From NCBI GenBank assembly GCA_965365275.1, contig CBDUBA010000027.1:1-43012 (forward strand): a stretch of 43,012 nucleotides of DNA, in the 5' to 3' direction. The DNA comes from JAGTVG01 sp965365275 (lineage in GTDB: Bacteria; Bacteroidota; Bacteroidia; Cytophagales; Cyclobacteriaceae). The position numbers were made by a program, and so were the translations under genes. The notes under the pieces are model-generated. The model saw nothing but the letters and a program-made list of their open reading frames with translations. It ran no database searches and was not told where the DNA came from. Positions 32,564 through 40,189 of the stretch are shown here, piece after piece (within the stretch, counting starts at the first letter, position 1; the number at the start of each line of letters is the position of its first letter).

Positions 32564-33718
32564 CTATTTAGAAAGACGGAAAGAAACAAAAATCAGGATC
32601 AGCATAAGTATTCCTGAGATAACATATATCATGGGAAAGGTTATAATTGTCCATAACTCGGCTGCAATACCAGTCAGGTAATTAATAATGATATTACCAA
32701 TCAAGGCAATAGAGAATACAACTCCGAAGGCGGTGCCTGTCCAGGATGGAAAGCGGTCTCCTACCATACCCAGGACAACAGGGAATCCGGCAGCCAAACC
32801 AAAACCAATACATAATAGTCCTGCTGTGTAAATACTGGCATTACCTGCAACCAATGTAAGTGTGCCTCCAAAAAGGGCAAGGATAACAGAAGAAACCAAA
32901 ACGGTTCTAGCTGAAATTACTTTTAGAAGCAGACCTATGACAAGTCGGGCGATAGTAAATATACCTCCATACATGGTCAATGCTATTAATGCCTTCTGTT
33001 CATCCACCCTGATCACCTCGATCAGATAGGAAGTGGTCCAGTTATTGGTCAATCCTTCCATCCCGGATTGGAAAAAGAGAATAAATCCGAAAAGAAGTAA
33101 TACTTTGTTTTTTGCCAGTTGGAAGAATTGTCTCATTGCTATAGACTGGGCCTGTTTTGGCTTGGGAAAGGTTAACGCAAGGTTCAGAACAAGTGCGGCT
33201 ATCATGGCCAATCCAATTCCAGCTACAATATCATTCGTTTCATGCCTCGATGAAAGAAAACTGATAATGAATGGCATTCCCAGGGCTCCTACCCCAAAAA
33301 ATACGCCGAAAAGGCTCAGGTTTGCCCCTTTATTTTCACCATGATCTTCACTGATATCCGAAACCAGGGCACTTGTAGCGCCGTTGATCATACCCCCACC
33401 CCACCCGATCAGGAAAAATGCCAGACCAAGGAAGAAAAAAGAATCTGCGAAAGCTATTAATTCAAATCCAATAATATTCAGTAAAATAGATAGACTTAAA
33501 AGGTTTTTATAAGAATATTTATCGACTACTGGACCGAATACCAGTGAACCTGTGAGTATGCCCAAAGGTAACAAGGATGCTAATGTCCCTTTTGACAAGT
33601 CATCCAGGGCAAATTTTTCAGTCAGAAAAGGTAAAATAGATCCCAAACTTATCACCCCGATCCCGAAAACCAGGATGTCTACGCAAGCTGCTGCAAACAC
33701 TAACTTTTTATTGTACAT
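32564..33718 (-). CDS. Major facilitator superfamily transporter
   Basis: A 384-residue protein with about twelve membrane helices. Helix 1 is VFAAACVDILVFGIGVISLGSILPFL, then the loop FGPVVDKYSYKNLL stands in for the MFS A motif, and a glycine-rich FFLIGWGGGMINGATSALVSD resembles sugar-transporting members such as the FHS (FucP) group. The second half starts near RQFFQLAKNKVLLLFGFILFFQSGMEG. The substrate is not shown by motif; a small sugar is a reasonable guess because a rhamnosidase and a deacetylase-like gene are divergent from it. The start codon is ATG at 33718, 121 bases from the divergent lipoprotein gene. Confidence 0.88.
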   Translation of the reverse strand: MYNKKLVFAAACVDILVFGIGVISLGSILPFLTEKFALDDLSKGTLASLLPLGILTGSLVFGPVVDKYSYKNLLSLSILLNIIGFELIAFADSFFFLGLAFFLIGWGGGMINGATSALVSDISEDHGENKGANLSLFGVFFGVGALGMPFIISFLSSRHETNDIVAGIGLAMIAALVLNLALTFPKPKQAQSIAMRQFFQLAKNKVLLLFGFILFFQSGMEGLTNNWTTSYLIEVIRVDEQKALIALTMYGGIFTIARLVIGLLLKVISARTVLVSSVILALFGGTLTLVAGNASIYTAGLLCIGFGLAAGFPVVLGMVGDRFPSWTGTAFGVVFSIALIGNIIINYLTGIAAELWTIITFPMIYVISGILMLILIFVSFRLSK

Positions 33719-33839
33719 GGAAGAAGGCTAATTTAATTCAGGGCTAAATTTAGAAAATCCCGATAAAGAATTAGTCATTTGAGATTGTATTGTTAAACAT
33801 CGGGCTGAAAATTTTCGAAAAATACTTATCTTCAACCCG

Positions 33840-34613
33840 ATGAAATTACATCTTGCAAATACATTTTTTTGCTTTTTCCTTATTTTATCCTTTGGATGTG
33901 ATGACAGGAAAGTTGGTACTTCCCAATGTATTATAGATAAACACGGGGCCATTGTCCGTATGGATACAACAAAAAAAACCATTTACCTGGTATTCACAGC
34001 TCATGAGTTTGCAGATGGTTTTTCTGTTGTCCATGAAACATTATCAAAATATGACATTAAAGCTTCCTTCTTTTTCACCGGCGATTTTTATCGTGCTGAT
34101 GAATTCAGGGAACTTATTCAGAGCCTGATAACCGATGGCCATTACCTTGGGGCCCATTCCGATAAGCACCTGTTGTATTGTACATGGGAGAATAGAGATT
34201 CCTTGCTTGTATCCCGCGAGGTTTTCAATAAAGATGTGCTGGATAATTATACGGAGATGGAAGAATTCGGGATTAAAAAGGAAGATGCGCTTTATTATAT
34301 GCCCCCTTATGAATGGTATAACCTTGAAATCTCAAAATGGACTAGTAAGCTAGGACTTACGCTGTTTAACTTCACTGGCGGAACCTCATCAAACCAGGAC
34401 TGGACATACCCTGAATTGGGAAATGCCTACATATCCTCTGATACCATCCTCAACAGGGTAATCAGGTATGAGAAGGATCATGGAATGAATGGATTCATAT
34501 TTCTATCCCATATAGGTACTGATCCCAGGAGAACCGATAAGTTTTACCATAAATTAGACACGCTGATCGGATATCTTAAAGAAAAAGGATATTCTTTCAG
34601 CAAATTAGAATAA
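33840..34613 (+). CDS. NodB-like polysaccharide deacetylase-family lipoprotein with altered first motif
   Basis: A 257-residue protein with a lipoprotein signal ending LSFGC (Cys20). The CE4/NodB outline is visible: strand and motif 1 at IYLVFTAHEFADG (48-60), KASFFFTGDF (74-83), the H-x3-H metal pair HSDKH (106-110) and YMPPYEWYN (153-161) in place of RPPYG. Motif 1 lacks the TFDDG aspartates that act as catalytic base and metal ligand; FTAHEFADG takes their place, with an Asp displaced. It may bind a metal with another geometry, or it may be a non-deacetylating relative. It is followed after 23 bases by the rhamnosidase gene, so both probably share a transcript and target a rhamnose-containing glycan. 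Confidence 0.75.
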   Translation: MKLHLANTFFCFFLILSFGCDDRKVGTSQCIIDKHGAIVRMDTTKKTIYLVFTAHEFADGFSVVHETLSKYDIKASFFFTGDFYRADEFRELIQSLITDGHYLGAHSDKHLLYCTWENRDSLLVSREVFNKDVLDNYTEMEEFGIKKEDALYYMPPYEWYNLEISKWTSKLGLTLFNFTGGTSSNQDWTYPELGNAYISSDTILNRVIRYEKDHGMNGFIFLSHIGTDPRRTDKFYHKLDTLIGYLKEKGYSFSKLE

Positions 34614-34636
34614 TTATCTTATTTACTTTTAGCCGG

Positions 34637-37030
34637 ATGAAACAGTATTTTTTGATCTTTACCATTGCTTTGTTGTTACTCATTCCATTCCTGGGGAATA
34701 ATACATATACCCAGGAACTTCCATATAAAAGGAACCTGAGTTGGGAACATGAACGCCATTCATGGATTGCTTCCTGGATTGCTCCCGTAAATGAATCACT
34801 GAATGATTATGGCGTCTTTTTGTTTCGTAACAGCATAATTCTGGAAACAATTCCGGATAAATTTATAGTGTATGTTTCTGCTGACAACCGTTATCGTCTC
34901 TATGTAAACGGTGATTATGTAAATGCCGGACCTGCCAGGGGGAGTTTCATGTACTGGCGTTATGAAACATTGGATATATCCCCCTATCTCCAAGAAGGAG
35001 AGAACATCATTGCTGCTGAAGTAATAAATTTTGGAGAACATCGCCCGGTAGCCCAGTTCTCACATCAAACAGCCTTTATTTTACAATCAGAAGATCTTGG
35101 AGATATCTTAAATACCGGAACCGGTAACTGGAAGGTAGTTAAGGATCGATCCTATAATGTAAGACCTGTTACCCCTGAGATGACAGCTGGGAAATATTAT
35201 GTAGCCGGTCCTTGTGACAGCATACAGATGGATCATCACCCCTGGGGCTGGAAACTTACCCGCTTCGATACCGGTAACTGGGCAAAGCCTCAGGTAATCC
35301 AGAAAGGAGTTGGGCGTGGATACATGCATGGAACCCCCTGGATGCTGGTTCCAAGAGAGATCCCTTTACTGGAAGAGAAAATAGAAAGAATACCTCGAAT
35401 ATCGAGGTTAAAAGGCATGGAGGTTGACCCTGATTTTAAATTCGGTGACAGTCCTTTGATCATTCCGGCAGGGAAAAAAGTGACGATTCTGCTTGATCAG
35501 ACCCATCTTACCTTTGGTTACCCGGTTTTTAAAATTTCCGGGGGAAAGGAAAGTAAAGTAAAGGTGATCTATTCAGAAGCATTATACACAGAGAACGGAA
35601 GCAAGGGTAACCGGAACATGATAGAGGGTAAAGAAATTAATGGATATTCCGATATTATTCTACCTGACGGAGGTCCTGACAGAGTAGTTATGACTACCTG
35701 GCTTCGAACATTTCGTTTTTTACAACTGGAAATTGAGACAAAGCGTGAAGCATTGAAGATCGATGACTTTTACAATATATATACGACTTATCCTTTTGAA
35801 CAGAATGGCTCATTTGAATCTGACGATCCAAAACTTACACAGATCTGGGATGTGGGATGGAGAACAGCCAGGCTTTGTGCCGGAGAGACCTACATGGATT
35901 GTCCCTATTGGGAACAATTGCAATATATTGGTGATACCAGGATTCAGTCTCTGATTTCATTATATGTATCAGGAGACGACCGATTAATGCGAAATGCTAT
36001 TAAACTGGCGGACCATTCCAGGATACCAGAAGGATTGACCCTGAGCAGGGGGCCCTCCTATATAAATCAGATCATCCCGGCTTTTTCCTTATATTGGATC
36101 GCCATGGTCCATGATTATTATATGCACAGAAAGGACGATGATTTTATTGAATCCTGCCTACCAGGGATCAGGGCTGTACTTGGGTGGTTCGAAAGACGTA
36201 TGGATGAAAATGGTATGTTGGGTACCCTGGAATGGTTTAATTTCTCGGACTGGACAGATGGTTTCCTTGTCGGGGCGCCTGCAGGCGTGGATGATGGTAA
36301 TTCAGCATTAATATCATTGAATCTCGCCTATGCGCTGGAGAGGGCTTCGGAATTATATGATTATTTCGGTTATAATGAGGAAGCGATAAAGTATTCCGGC
36401 ATGGCAGAAAACATCAAATCATCGGTTTATACCCTTTGCTGGGATAACTCCTCCGGCTTGATGGCTGATACCCCGGATAAAGAGGATTTTTCACAACATA
36501 CCAATATTTTCAGTATACTGACAGATTGTGTACCTGAATCGGAACAACAAAAGCTGATGATGCAGGTATTAAATAACCAGGAGTTAATCCAGACTACGAT
36601 TTACTATAAGTTTTACCTTTTTGAAGCTTTATATAAAACAGGATTGGCTAATAACTATCTCAGCATGCTGAACACCTGGGAAAACATGCTGGAAGAAGGA
36701 TTGACGACTTTTGCAGAAGGAGACTATGAGGAAAGATCGGATTGTCATGCCTGGAGTTCGAGTCCCCTTTACCACTTTTTGTCGATCGTAGCAGGCATCC
36801 GGCCTGACTCACCAGGCTATAAAACTATACGCATTGAGCCGGCATTAGGACATCTCAATAAATTAGACGTAAAAGTAGCGCACCCTCAGGGTATAATAGT
36901 ATTAAATCTCATTAAAAAGGGCAACAGTATACAGGGAGATATTATACTACCGGCTGATCTGGGAGGATCTTTTTATTGGGGTGATGAAAAGATCGAATTA
37001 TCCGGAGGTGAAAACAAAATCAATCTCTGA
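34637..37030 (+). CDS. Alpha-L-rhamnosidase, glycoside hydrolase family 78
   Basis: A 797-residue protein with a signal peptide (1 to about 26). An N-terminal jelly-roll domain (about 44-170, with YRLYVNGDYVNAGPARG) and a second beta domain lead into an (alpha/alpha)6 barrel (about 390-700). The GH78 catalytic region GETYMDCPYWEQLQYIGDTR has D421, E426 and D433 with the same 5 and 7 residue spacing as D567, E572 and D579 of BsRhaB; the general base candidate E694 in TFAEGDYEERSDCHAWSSSP is 268 residues after E426, compared with 269 in BsRhaB. It should release terminal alpha-L-rhamnose in the periplasm. It appears to be cotranscribed with the deacetylase-like lipoprotein. Confidence 0.94.
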   Translation: MKQYFLIFTIALLLLIPFLGNNTYTQELPYKRNLSWEHERHSWIASWIAPVNESLNDYGVFLFRNSIILETIPDKFIVYVSADNRYRLYVNGDYVNAGPARGSFMYWRYETLDISPYLQEGENIIAAEVINFGEHRPVAQFSHQTAFILQSEDLGDILNTGTGNWKVVKDRSYNVRPVTPEMTAGKYYVAGPCDSIQMDHHPWGWKLTRFDTGNWAKPQVIQKGVGRGYMHGTPWMLVPREIPLLEEKIERIPRISRLKGMEVDPDFKFGDSPLIIPAGKKVTILLDQTHLTFGYPVFKISGGKESKVKVIYSEALYTENGSKGNRNMIEGKEINGYSDIILPDGGPDRVVMTTWLRTFRFLQLEIETKREALKIDDFYNIYTTYPFEQNGSFESDDPKLTQIWDVGWRTARLCAGETYMDCPYWEQLQYIGDTRIQSLISLYVSGDDRLMRNAIKLADHSRIPEGLTLSRGPSYINQIIPAFSLYWIAMVHDYYMHRKDDDFIESCLPGIRAVLGWFERRMDENGMLGTLEWFNFSDWTDGFLVGAPAGVDDGNSALISLNLAYALERASELYDYFGYNEEAIKYSGMAENIKSSVYTLCWDNSSGLMADTPDKEDFSQHTNIFSILTDCVPESEQQKLMMQVLNNQELIQTTIYYKFYLFEALYKTGLANNYLSMLNTWENMLEEGLTTFAEGDYEERSDCHAWSSSPLYHFLSIVAGIRPDSPGYKTIRIEPALGHLNKLDVKVAHPQGIIVLNLIKKGNSIQGDIILPADLGGSFYWGDEKIELSGGENKINL

Positions 37031-37033
37031 TTC

Positions 37034-37144
37034 CCTGACAAGTGGGAGGGATGTAAGATCTTGATGATTTCCTCACAGTTAAAAGCGATGTAAGATCTTC
37101 TAGATAGCCTGACAGGTAGGAGTGATTCAAGATCCGGAACCGTT
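37034..37144. repeat. Degenerate tandem repeat, three units of 37 bp
   Basis: Three units start at 37034, 37071 and 37108, an exact 37-base period. Each opens CCTGACA/CCTCACA and carries GGATGTAAGATCTT, GCGATGTAAGATCTT or GTGATTCAAGATCC at the same offset; the last 8 bases vary. They begin four bases after the rhamnosidase stop. The rest of 37145-37359 holds a sigma-54-like element and no gene. Confidence 0.6.
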
Positions 37145-37206
37145 TAGGGGAAATTAATGACGAAAAATTCTCCATTTCAGAGGAAGATATTCCAATAATT
37201 TGGCAG

Positions 37207-37222
37207 TGGCACGAATTGTGCG
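37207..37222 (+). promoter_or_regulatory. Sigma-54-like promoter upstream of the FKBP gene
   Basis: TGGCACGAATTGTGCG has a perfect -24 half (TGGCACG) and the invariant GC at the correct distance; only the TT before the GC deviates (GTGC). Transcription would start near 37233, leaving a leader of about 127 bases before the ATG at 37360. Confidence 0.45.
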
Positions 37223-37359
37223 TTACTTTATACTTTGTTATTTAACCGTCTTTGATTTATCTGACCTTCTTTTGGGATTCCCAATAATCAACAACTTCCA
37301 AAACACTTCGGATCGATCATTATAATTCGTAATCATTTAAAACTTAAAAACACTTAAAA

Positions 37360-37788
37360 ATGAGTGAAGCTAAAAAAGACAATGTAGTTAAGGTCCATTA
37401 CACAGGAAAATTAGACAGTGGCCAGGTATTTGATTCATCCAAAGATCGTGAACCTCTTGAATTTAAAATTGGTGAAGGTAAGTTGATCCCGGGATTTGAG
37501 AAGGGTGTGGTCGGTATGAAATTGCAGGAATCAAAAACCATAAAAATTCCATTTGCCGAAGCCTATGGAGAAAAAAAAGCTGAACTGATGATTGAAGTAC
37601 AAAACCAGCAACTTCCGGAAGACCTTAAACCTGAGGTAGGTATGGAATTGGTATCTAAAAGTCCCGATGGACAGGAGCAGATTGTCAAGATCGCCGAGGT
37701 AAAGGAAGCATCGATTGTGGTTGATGCCAACCATCCACTGGCTGGCCAGGACCTAACCTTTGAGATCGAGCTGGTAGACATTCAGTAA
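37360..37788 (+). CDS. FKBP-type peptidyl-prolyl isomerase, SlyD-like
   Basis: A 142-residue cytoplasmic protein. FKBP residues are clear: VKVHYTGKLDSGQVFDSS, then PLEFKIGEGKLIPGFEKGVVGM and the closing HPLAGQDLTFEIELVDI. The middle (about 80-122) forms an inserted-in-flap domain, the chaperone part of SlyD-type proteins, but the histidine-rich metal-binding tail of E. coli SlyD is absent. It catalyses prolyl isomerisation and assists folding. It has its own long leader with a sigma-54-like element and A-rich sequence directly before the ATG. Confidence 0.93.
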   Translation: MSEAKKDNVVKVHYTGKLDSGQVFDSSKDREPLEFKIGEGKLIPGFEKGVVGMKLQESKTIKIPFAEAYGEKKAELMIEVQNQQLPEDLKPEVGMELVSKSPDGQEQIVKIAEVKEASIVVDANHPLAGQDLTFEIELVDIQ

Positions 37789-37799
37789 TTAAAATCAGG

Positions 37800-37872
37800 A
37801 TATTACAGAACAGTTTAATCAATTTTTGCTTTTCCTGGATCAGGAGTTGGTTTAATGCATCTACTGTAATAT
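37800..37872. repeat. Wide 9-bp inverted repeat between the FKBP and MscS genes
   Basis: ATATTACAG (37800-37808) and CTGTAATAT (37864-37872) are perfect inverted complements 55 bases apart; between them TCCTGGATCAGGA forms a small inner hairpin. This cruciform-like layout could belong to an RNA element or the end of the FKBP transcript. No T-run follows the outer stem. Confidence 0.35.
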
Positions 37873-38042
37873 TAAGTACTCTTAGTTATCGAAACTAAAG
37901 TGGCTGGTCAAAATCTCACAGCCTACTCATTGATTATTGCTTTGTAGCAGAAACTGATCATTTTTCCCAGTTTATATTACTGATTTTGAAATTTATCTGT
38001 TAAATTTCATTGAGCGATATTTTTCGGAATGATATTGAATCA

Positions 38043-38981
38043 ATGGAACTGATAAAATGGATACACGAGCACTGGGGTGTTACACCCGCGATACAGTGGA
38101 ATATTATTTATTCAGCACTGGTTATCATGATCACAGCGCTTGTCCAATCCATTATCCTGAAGATCATCCATTTAAAGGTCAAGGATGTAAAGAACAAATA
38201 CTATTGGGGCAATGCCATCAGGTATACCCTCTTTATTCTCGCATTCATCGTCATTGTAGCGATCTGGTTGCAGGAATTCCAGTCAGTGGCCACTTTTCTG
38301 GGATTATTAACAGCAGGTCTCGCAGTAGCCTTAAAAGATCCTATAGTTAACCTGTTTGCCTGGATCTTTATTCTGGTTCGTAAACCTTTTCAGGTAGGGG
38401 ACCGCATACAGATTGGCGAGCATGCCGGGGATATTATCGATATCCGGGTTTTTCAGCTTACCTTAAATGAGATTGGAAATTGGGTTGATGCGGATCAAAG
38501 TACAGGAAGAATTATACACATTCCCAACGGCAAGGTTTTTACCGAAACACAGGCAAACTACACCCAGGGATTCAGCCACCTATGGAATGAGATTCCGGTA
38601 CTGGTTACATTTGAAAGTGATTGGGAAAAGGCTAAATCAATATTAGATGAAATAATAGGAAAGCATACGGCACAATACACAGCTTCTGCCAAAAAAAATC
38701 TAATTGAAGCCTCCCGGAAATTCATGATCTTCTACAACACCCTGAGTCCGAATATTTATACCTCAGTGAAGGATAGTGGTGTATTACTAACCATAAGATA
38801 TATCTGTGAACCAAGAAAAAGGAGGGCCACAGAACACGTGATTTGGGAAGATATATTAAGAGCTTTTGACCAACATGACGATATTCAATTCGCCTACCCA
38901 ACACAGCGGTTTTATTATGAACAGGATGAAAACAGACCTGCGCCTGTTAAAGGTTTTGGGAATAAAAAACGTGGAGAATAA
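38043..38981 (+). CDS. Small-conductance mechanosensitive channel, MscS family
   Basis: 312 residues from the ATG at 38043; a TTG at 38010 would add 11 residues. Three membrane helices (about 20-40, 60-77 and 83-112). The third is the pore helix, FLGLLTAGLAVALKDPIVNLFAWIFI, with the Gly/Ala pattern of MscS, followed by the signature RKPFQVGDRIQIGEHAGDIIDI of the beta domain. A cytoplasmic alpha/beta vestibule domain fills the C-terminus. The protein opens on membrane tension after hypoosmotic shock. It sits alone after the FKBP gene, with a 254-base gap containing the wide inverted repeat. Confidence 0.93.
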   Translation: MELIKWIHEHWGVTPAIQWNIIYSALVIMITALVQSIILKIIHLKVKDVKNKYYWGNAIRYTLFILAFIVIVAIWLQEFQSVATFLGLLTAGLAVALKDPIVNLFAWIFILVRKPFQVGDRIQIGEHAGDIIDIRVFQLTLNEIGNWVDADQSTGRIIHIPNGKVFTETQANYTQGFSHLWNEIPVLVTFESDWEKAKSILDEIIGKHTAQYTASAKKNLIEASRKFMIFYNTLSPNIYTSVKDSGVLLTIRYICEPRKRRATEHVIWEDILRAFDQHDDIQFAYPTQRFYYEQDENRPAPVKGFGNKKRGE

Positions 38982-39008
38982 TTGATTAATGATCGCTAAC
39001 CGATAGTG

Positions 39009-39413
39009 CTACTTTTCAATATCTATATTTTTATTGTATCCTCCCGCTAGCTCATTAAATGGCATACTGATCAACAGTTCGTTATCTTCATACTGTGCTT
39101 TGATCTTTTTAATGTTTACATCAAAAGGTATGAGCACATATCCGATATTAAACGGGATTTGATCAGTTTCTGTATACAGAAAAGTATTATCTACGGATAT
39201 ATCATGAAACAGGAAGAGTTTGTCATTCTGAACTTCCACACGCATTTTTTCAGGATCTACACCAGGAATTCGCGCTTTAACTAGATATCTCCTATCCTGT
39301 TTCAGCATGAGGACGGTAGGTTTACTGATTCCCCCGTTTAGGGTGTTCATTACGTCCACCTTCCTGAGTATTTCTTTCGATATGTGAAAATCATTAAATC
39401 TCATGATATTCAT
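39009..39413 (-). CDS. Small heat shock protein, Hsp20/alpha-crystallin family
   Basis: A 134-residue protein with an alpha-crystallin domain (about 32-125): KPTVLMLKQDRRYLVKARIPGVDPEKMRVEVQNDKLFLF, and the family's C-terminal DVNIKKIKAQYEDNELLISMPF block. Such proteins form oligomers that hold unfolding proteins in solution. Two in-frame ATGs are at 39413 and 39404. If the sigma-54-like element upstream is real, transcription begins close to 39419, favouring the second ATG or an almost leaderless message. It is convergent with the MscS gene. Confidence 0.9.
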   Translation of the reverse strand: MNIMRFNDFHISKEILRKVDVMNTLNGGISKPTVLMLKQDRRYLVKARIPGVDPEKMRVEVQNDKLFLFHDISVDNTFLYTETDQIPFNIGYVLIPFDVNIKKIKAQYEDNELLISMPFNELAGGYNKNIDIEK

Positions 39414-39428
39414 CTTTCAACCTAGGTA

Positions 39429-39445
39429 TTGCAATTTGCATACCA
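39429..39445 (-). promoter_or_regulatory. Sigma-54-like promoter upstream of the Hsp20 gene
   Basis: The minus strand reads TGGTATGCAAATTGCAA: a -24 half TGGTATG (two C-to-T changes from TGGCACG), correct spacing and a perfect -12 TTGCA. Start of transcription would be near 39419, only about 6 bases before the first ATG (15 before the second). GCAAATTGC inside it is also a small palindrome, so a different regulator site cannot be excluded. Confidence 0.42.
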
Positions 39446-39613
39446 ATTTTTTTAGAATCCCCCTCTATACATATAAACGGTATTTTTGATTTCTTGATTA
39501 GAAAAGACTGCATTTTTGGCAGTTGATGACATGGGCACGTCAAAACCTTATAAGATAAATCGTTGTTTGTTTTAAGATAAGTGCTTAATTTTCTTTCAAA
39601 TAATCAATGTCCT

Positions 39614-40075
39614 ATGTACACATTCTTGATATTCCTTCATTCCTGGCTGAGATGGGTCTTGCTCATCCTTGGTTTAATAGTAATAATACGGTCATATATT
39701 GGTTGGTTTGGGGATAAAAGCTATCTAAAATCTGATAATACAATGTCCATTATCCTGGTAGCCATTTTTCATATACAATTAATACTCGGGTTGTTGCTAT
39801 ACTTTGTCTATAGTCCTATAGTTCGGTCTGCTTTTCAGGATTTTGGCATGGCTATGAAAGATAGCCAGCTTCGGTACTGGGCGGTAGAACATATATTTAT
39901 TATGATATTTTCTATATTAATTGCCCAGGTAGGAAGGATCAGGATAAAAAAAGTCCATTCAGCAGTTAATAAACATAAGAATTCTGCCATCTATTTCACC
40001 CTGGCATTTATATTGATTTTATCCAGAATTCCATGGGACCAAAGCATAAGGCTATTCAGGGGATTTGCTGAATAA
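39614..40075 (+). CDS. Four-helix membrane protein with conserved-looking histidines, unknown function
   Basis: 153 residues from the ATG at 39614; a GTG at 39581 is possible but would place a polar stretch before the first helix. Four membrane helices at about 4-25, 44-66, 88-106 and 125-141. Histidines lie near or in them: H9 (LHSWLRW), H53 (IFHIQLILG), H93 (VEHIFIM), and H115 and H121 in the loop. This layout resembles small cytochrome b-like membrane proteins and some quinol-interacting proteins, but no definite heme motif is seen. The LHSWLRWVLL opening looks like a conserved Bacteroidota family. Function unknown. Confidence 0.7.
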   Translation: MYTFLIFLHSWLRWVLLILGLIVIIRSYIGWFGDKSYLKSDNTMSIILVAIFHIQLILGLLLYFVYSPIVRSAFQDFGMAMKDSQLRYWAVEHIFIMIFSILIAQVGRIRIKKVHSAVNKHKNSAIYFTLAFILILSRIPWDQSIRLFRGFAE

Positions 40076-40189
40076 CCTCATCATTGCCTTACATCCAACA
40101 ACTGCTCAGGATTGTTGTTTGACAGTGAACCCAAATAATCTCATCCATTTGTTAACTGGTTCATAGATGATTGCAGGCATTATCTTGTT

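Noticed and set aside
34637..37030. A polysaccharide utilisation locus around the rhamnosidase.
   Set aside because: No SusC/SusD pair or hybrid two-component regulator is present; only a deacetylase-like gene and a divergent MFS gene accompany it.
37034..37144. CRISPR-like array.
   Set aside because: Repeats are degenerate, the gap between them is only about 8 bases, and no cas gene is present; it is better described as a tandem repeat.
40081..40120. Hairpin AACAAC/GTTGTT between the four-helix protein and ppc, as bidirectional terminator.
   Set aside because: Six-base, AT-rich stem with an 11-base loop and only a short T-run; too weak to list.
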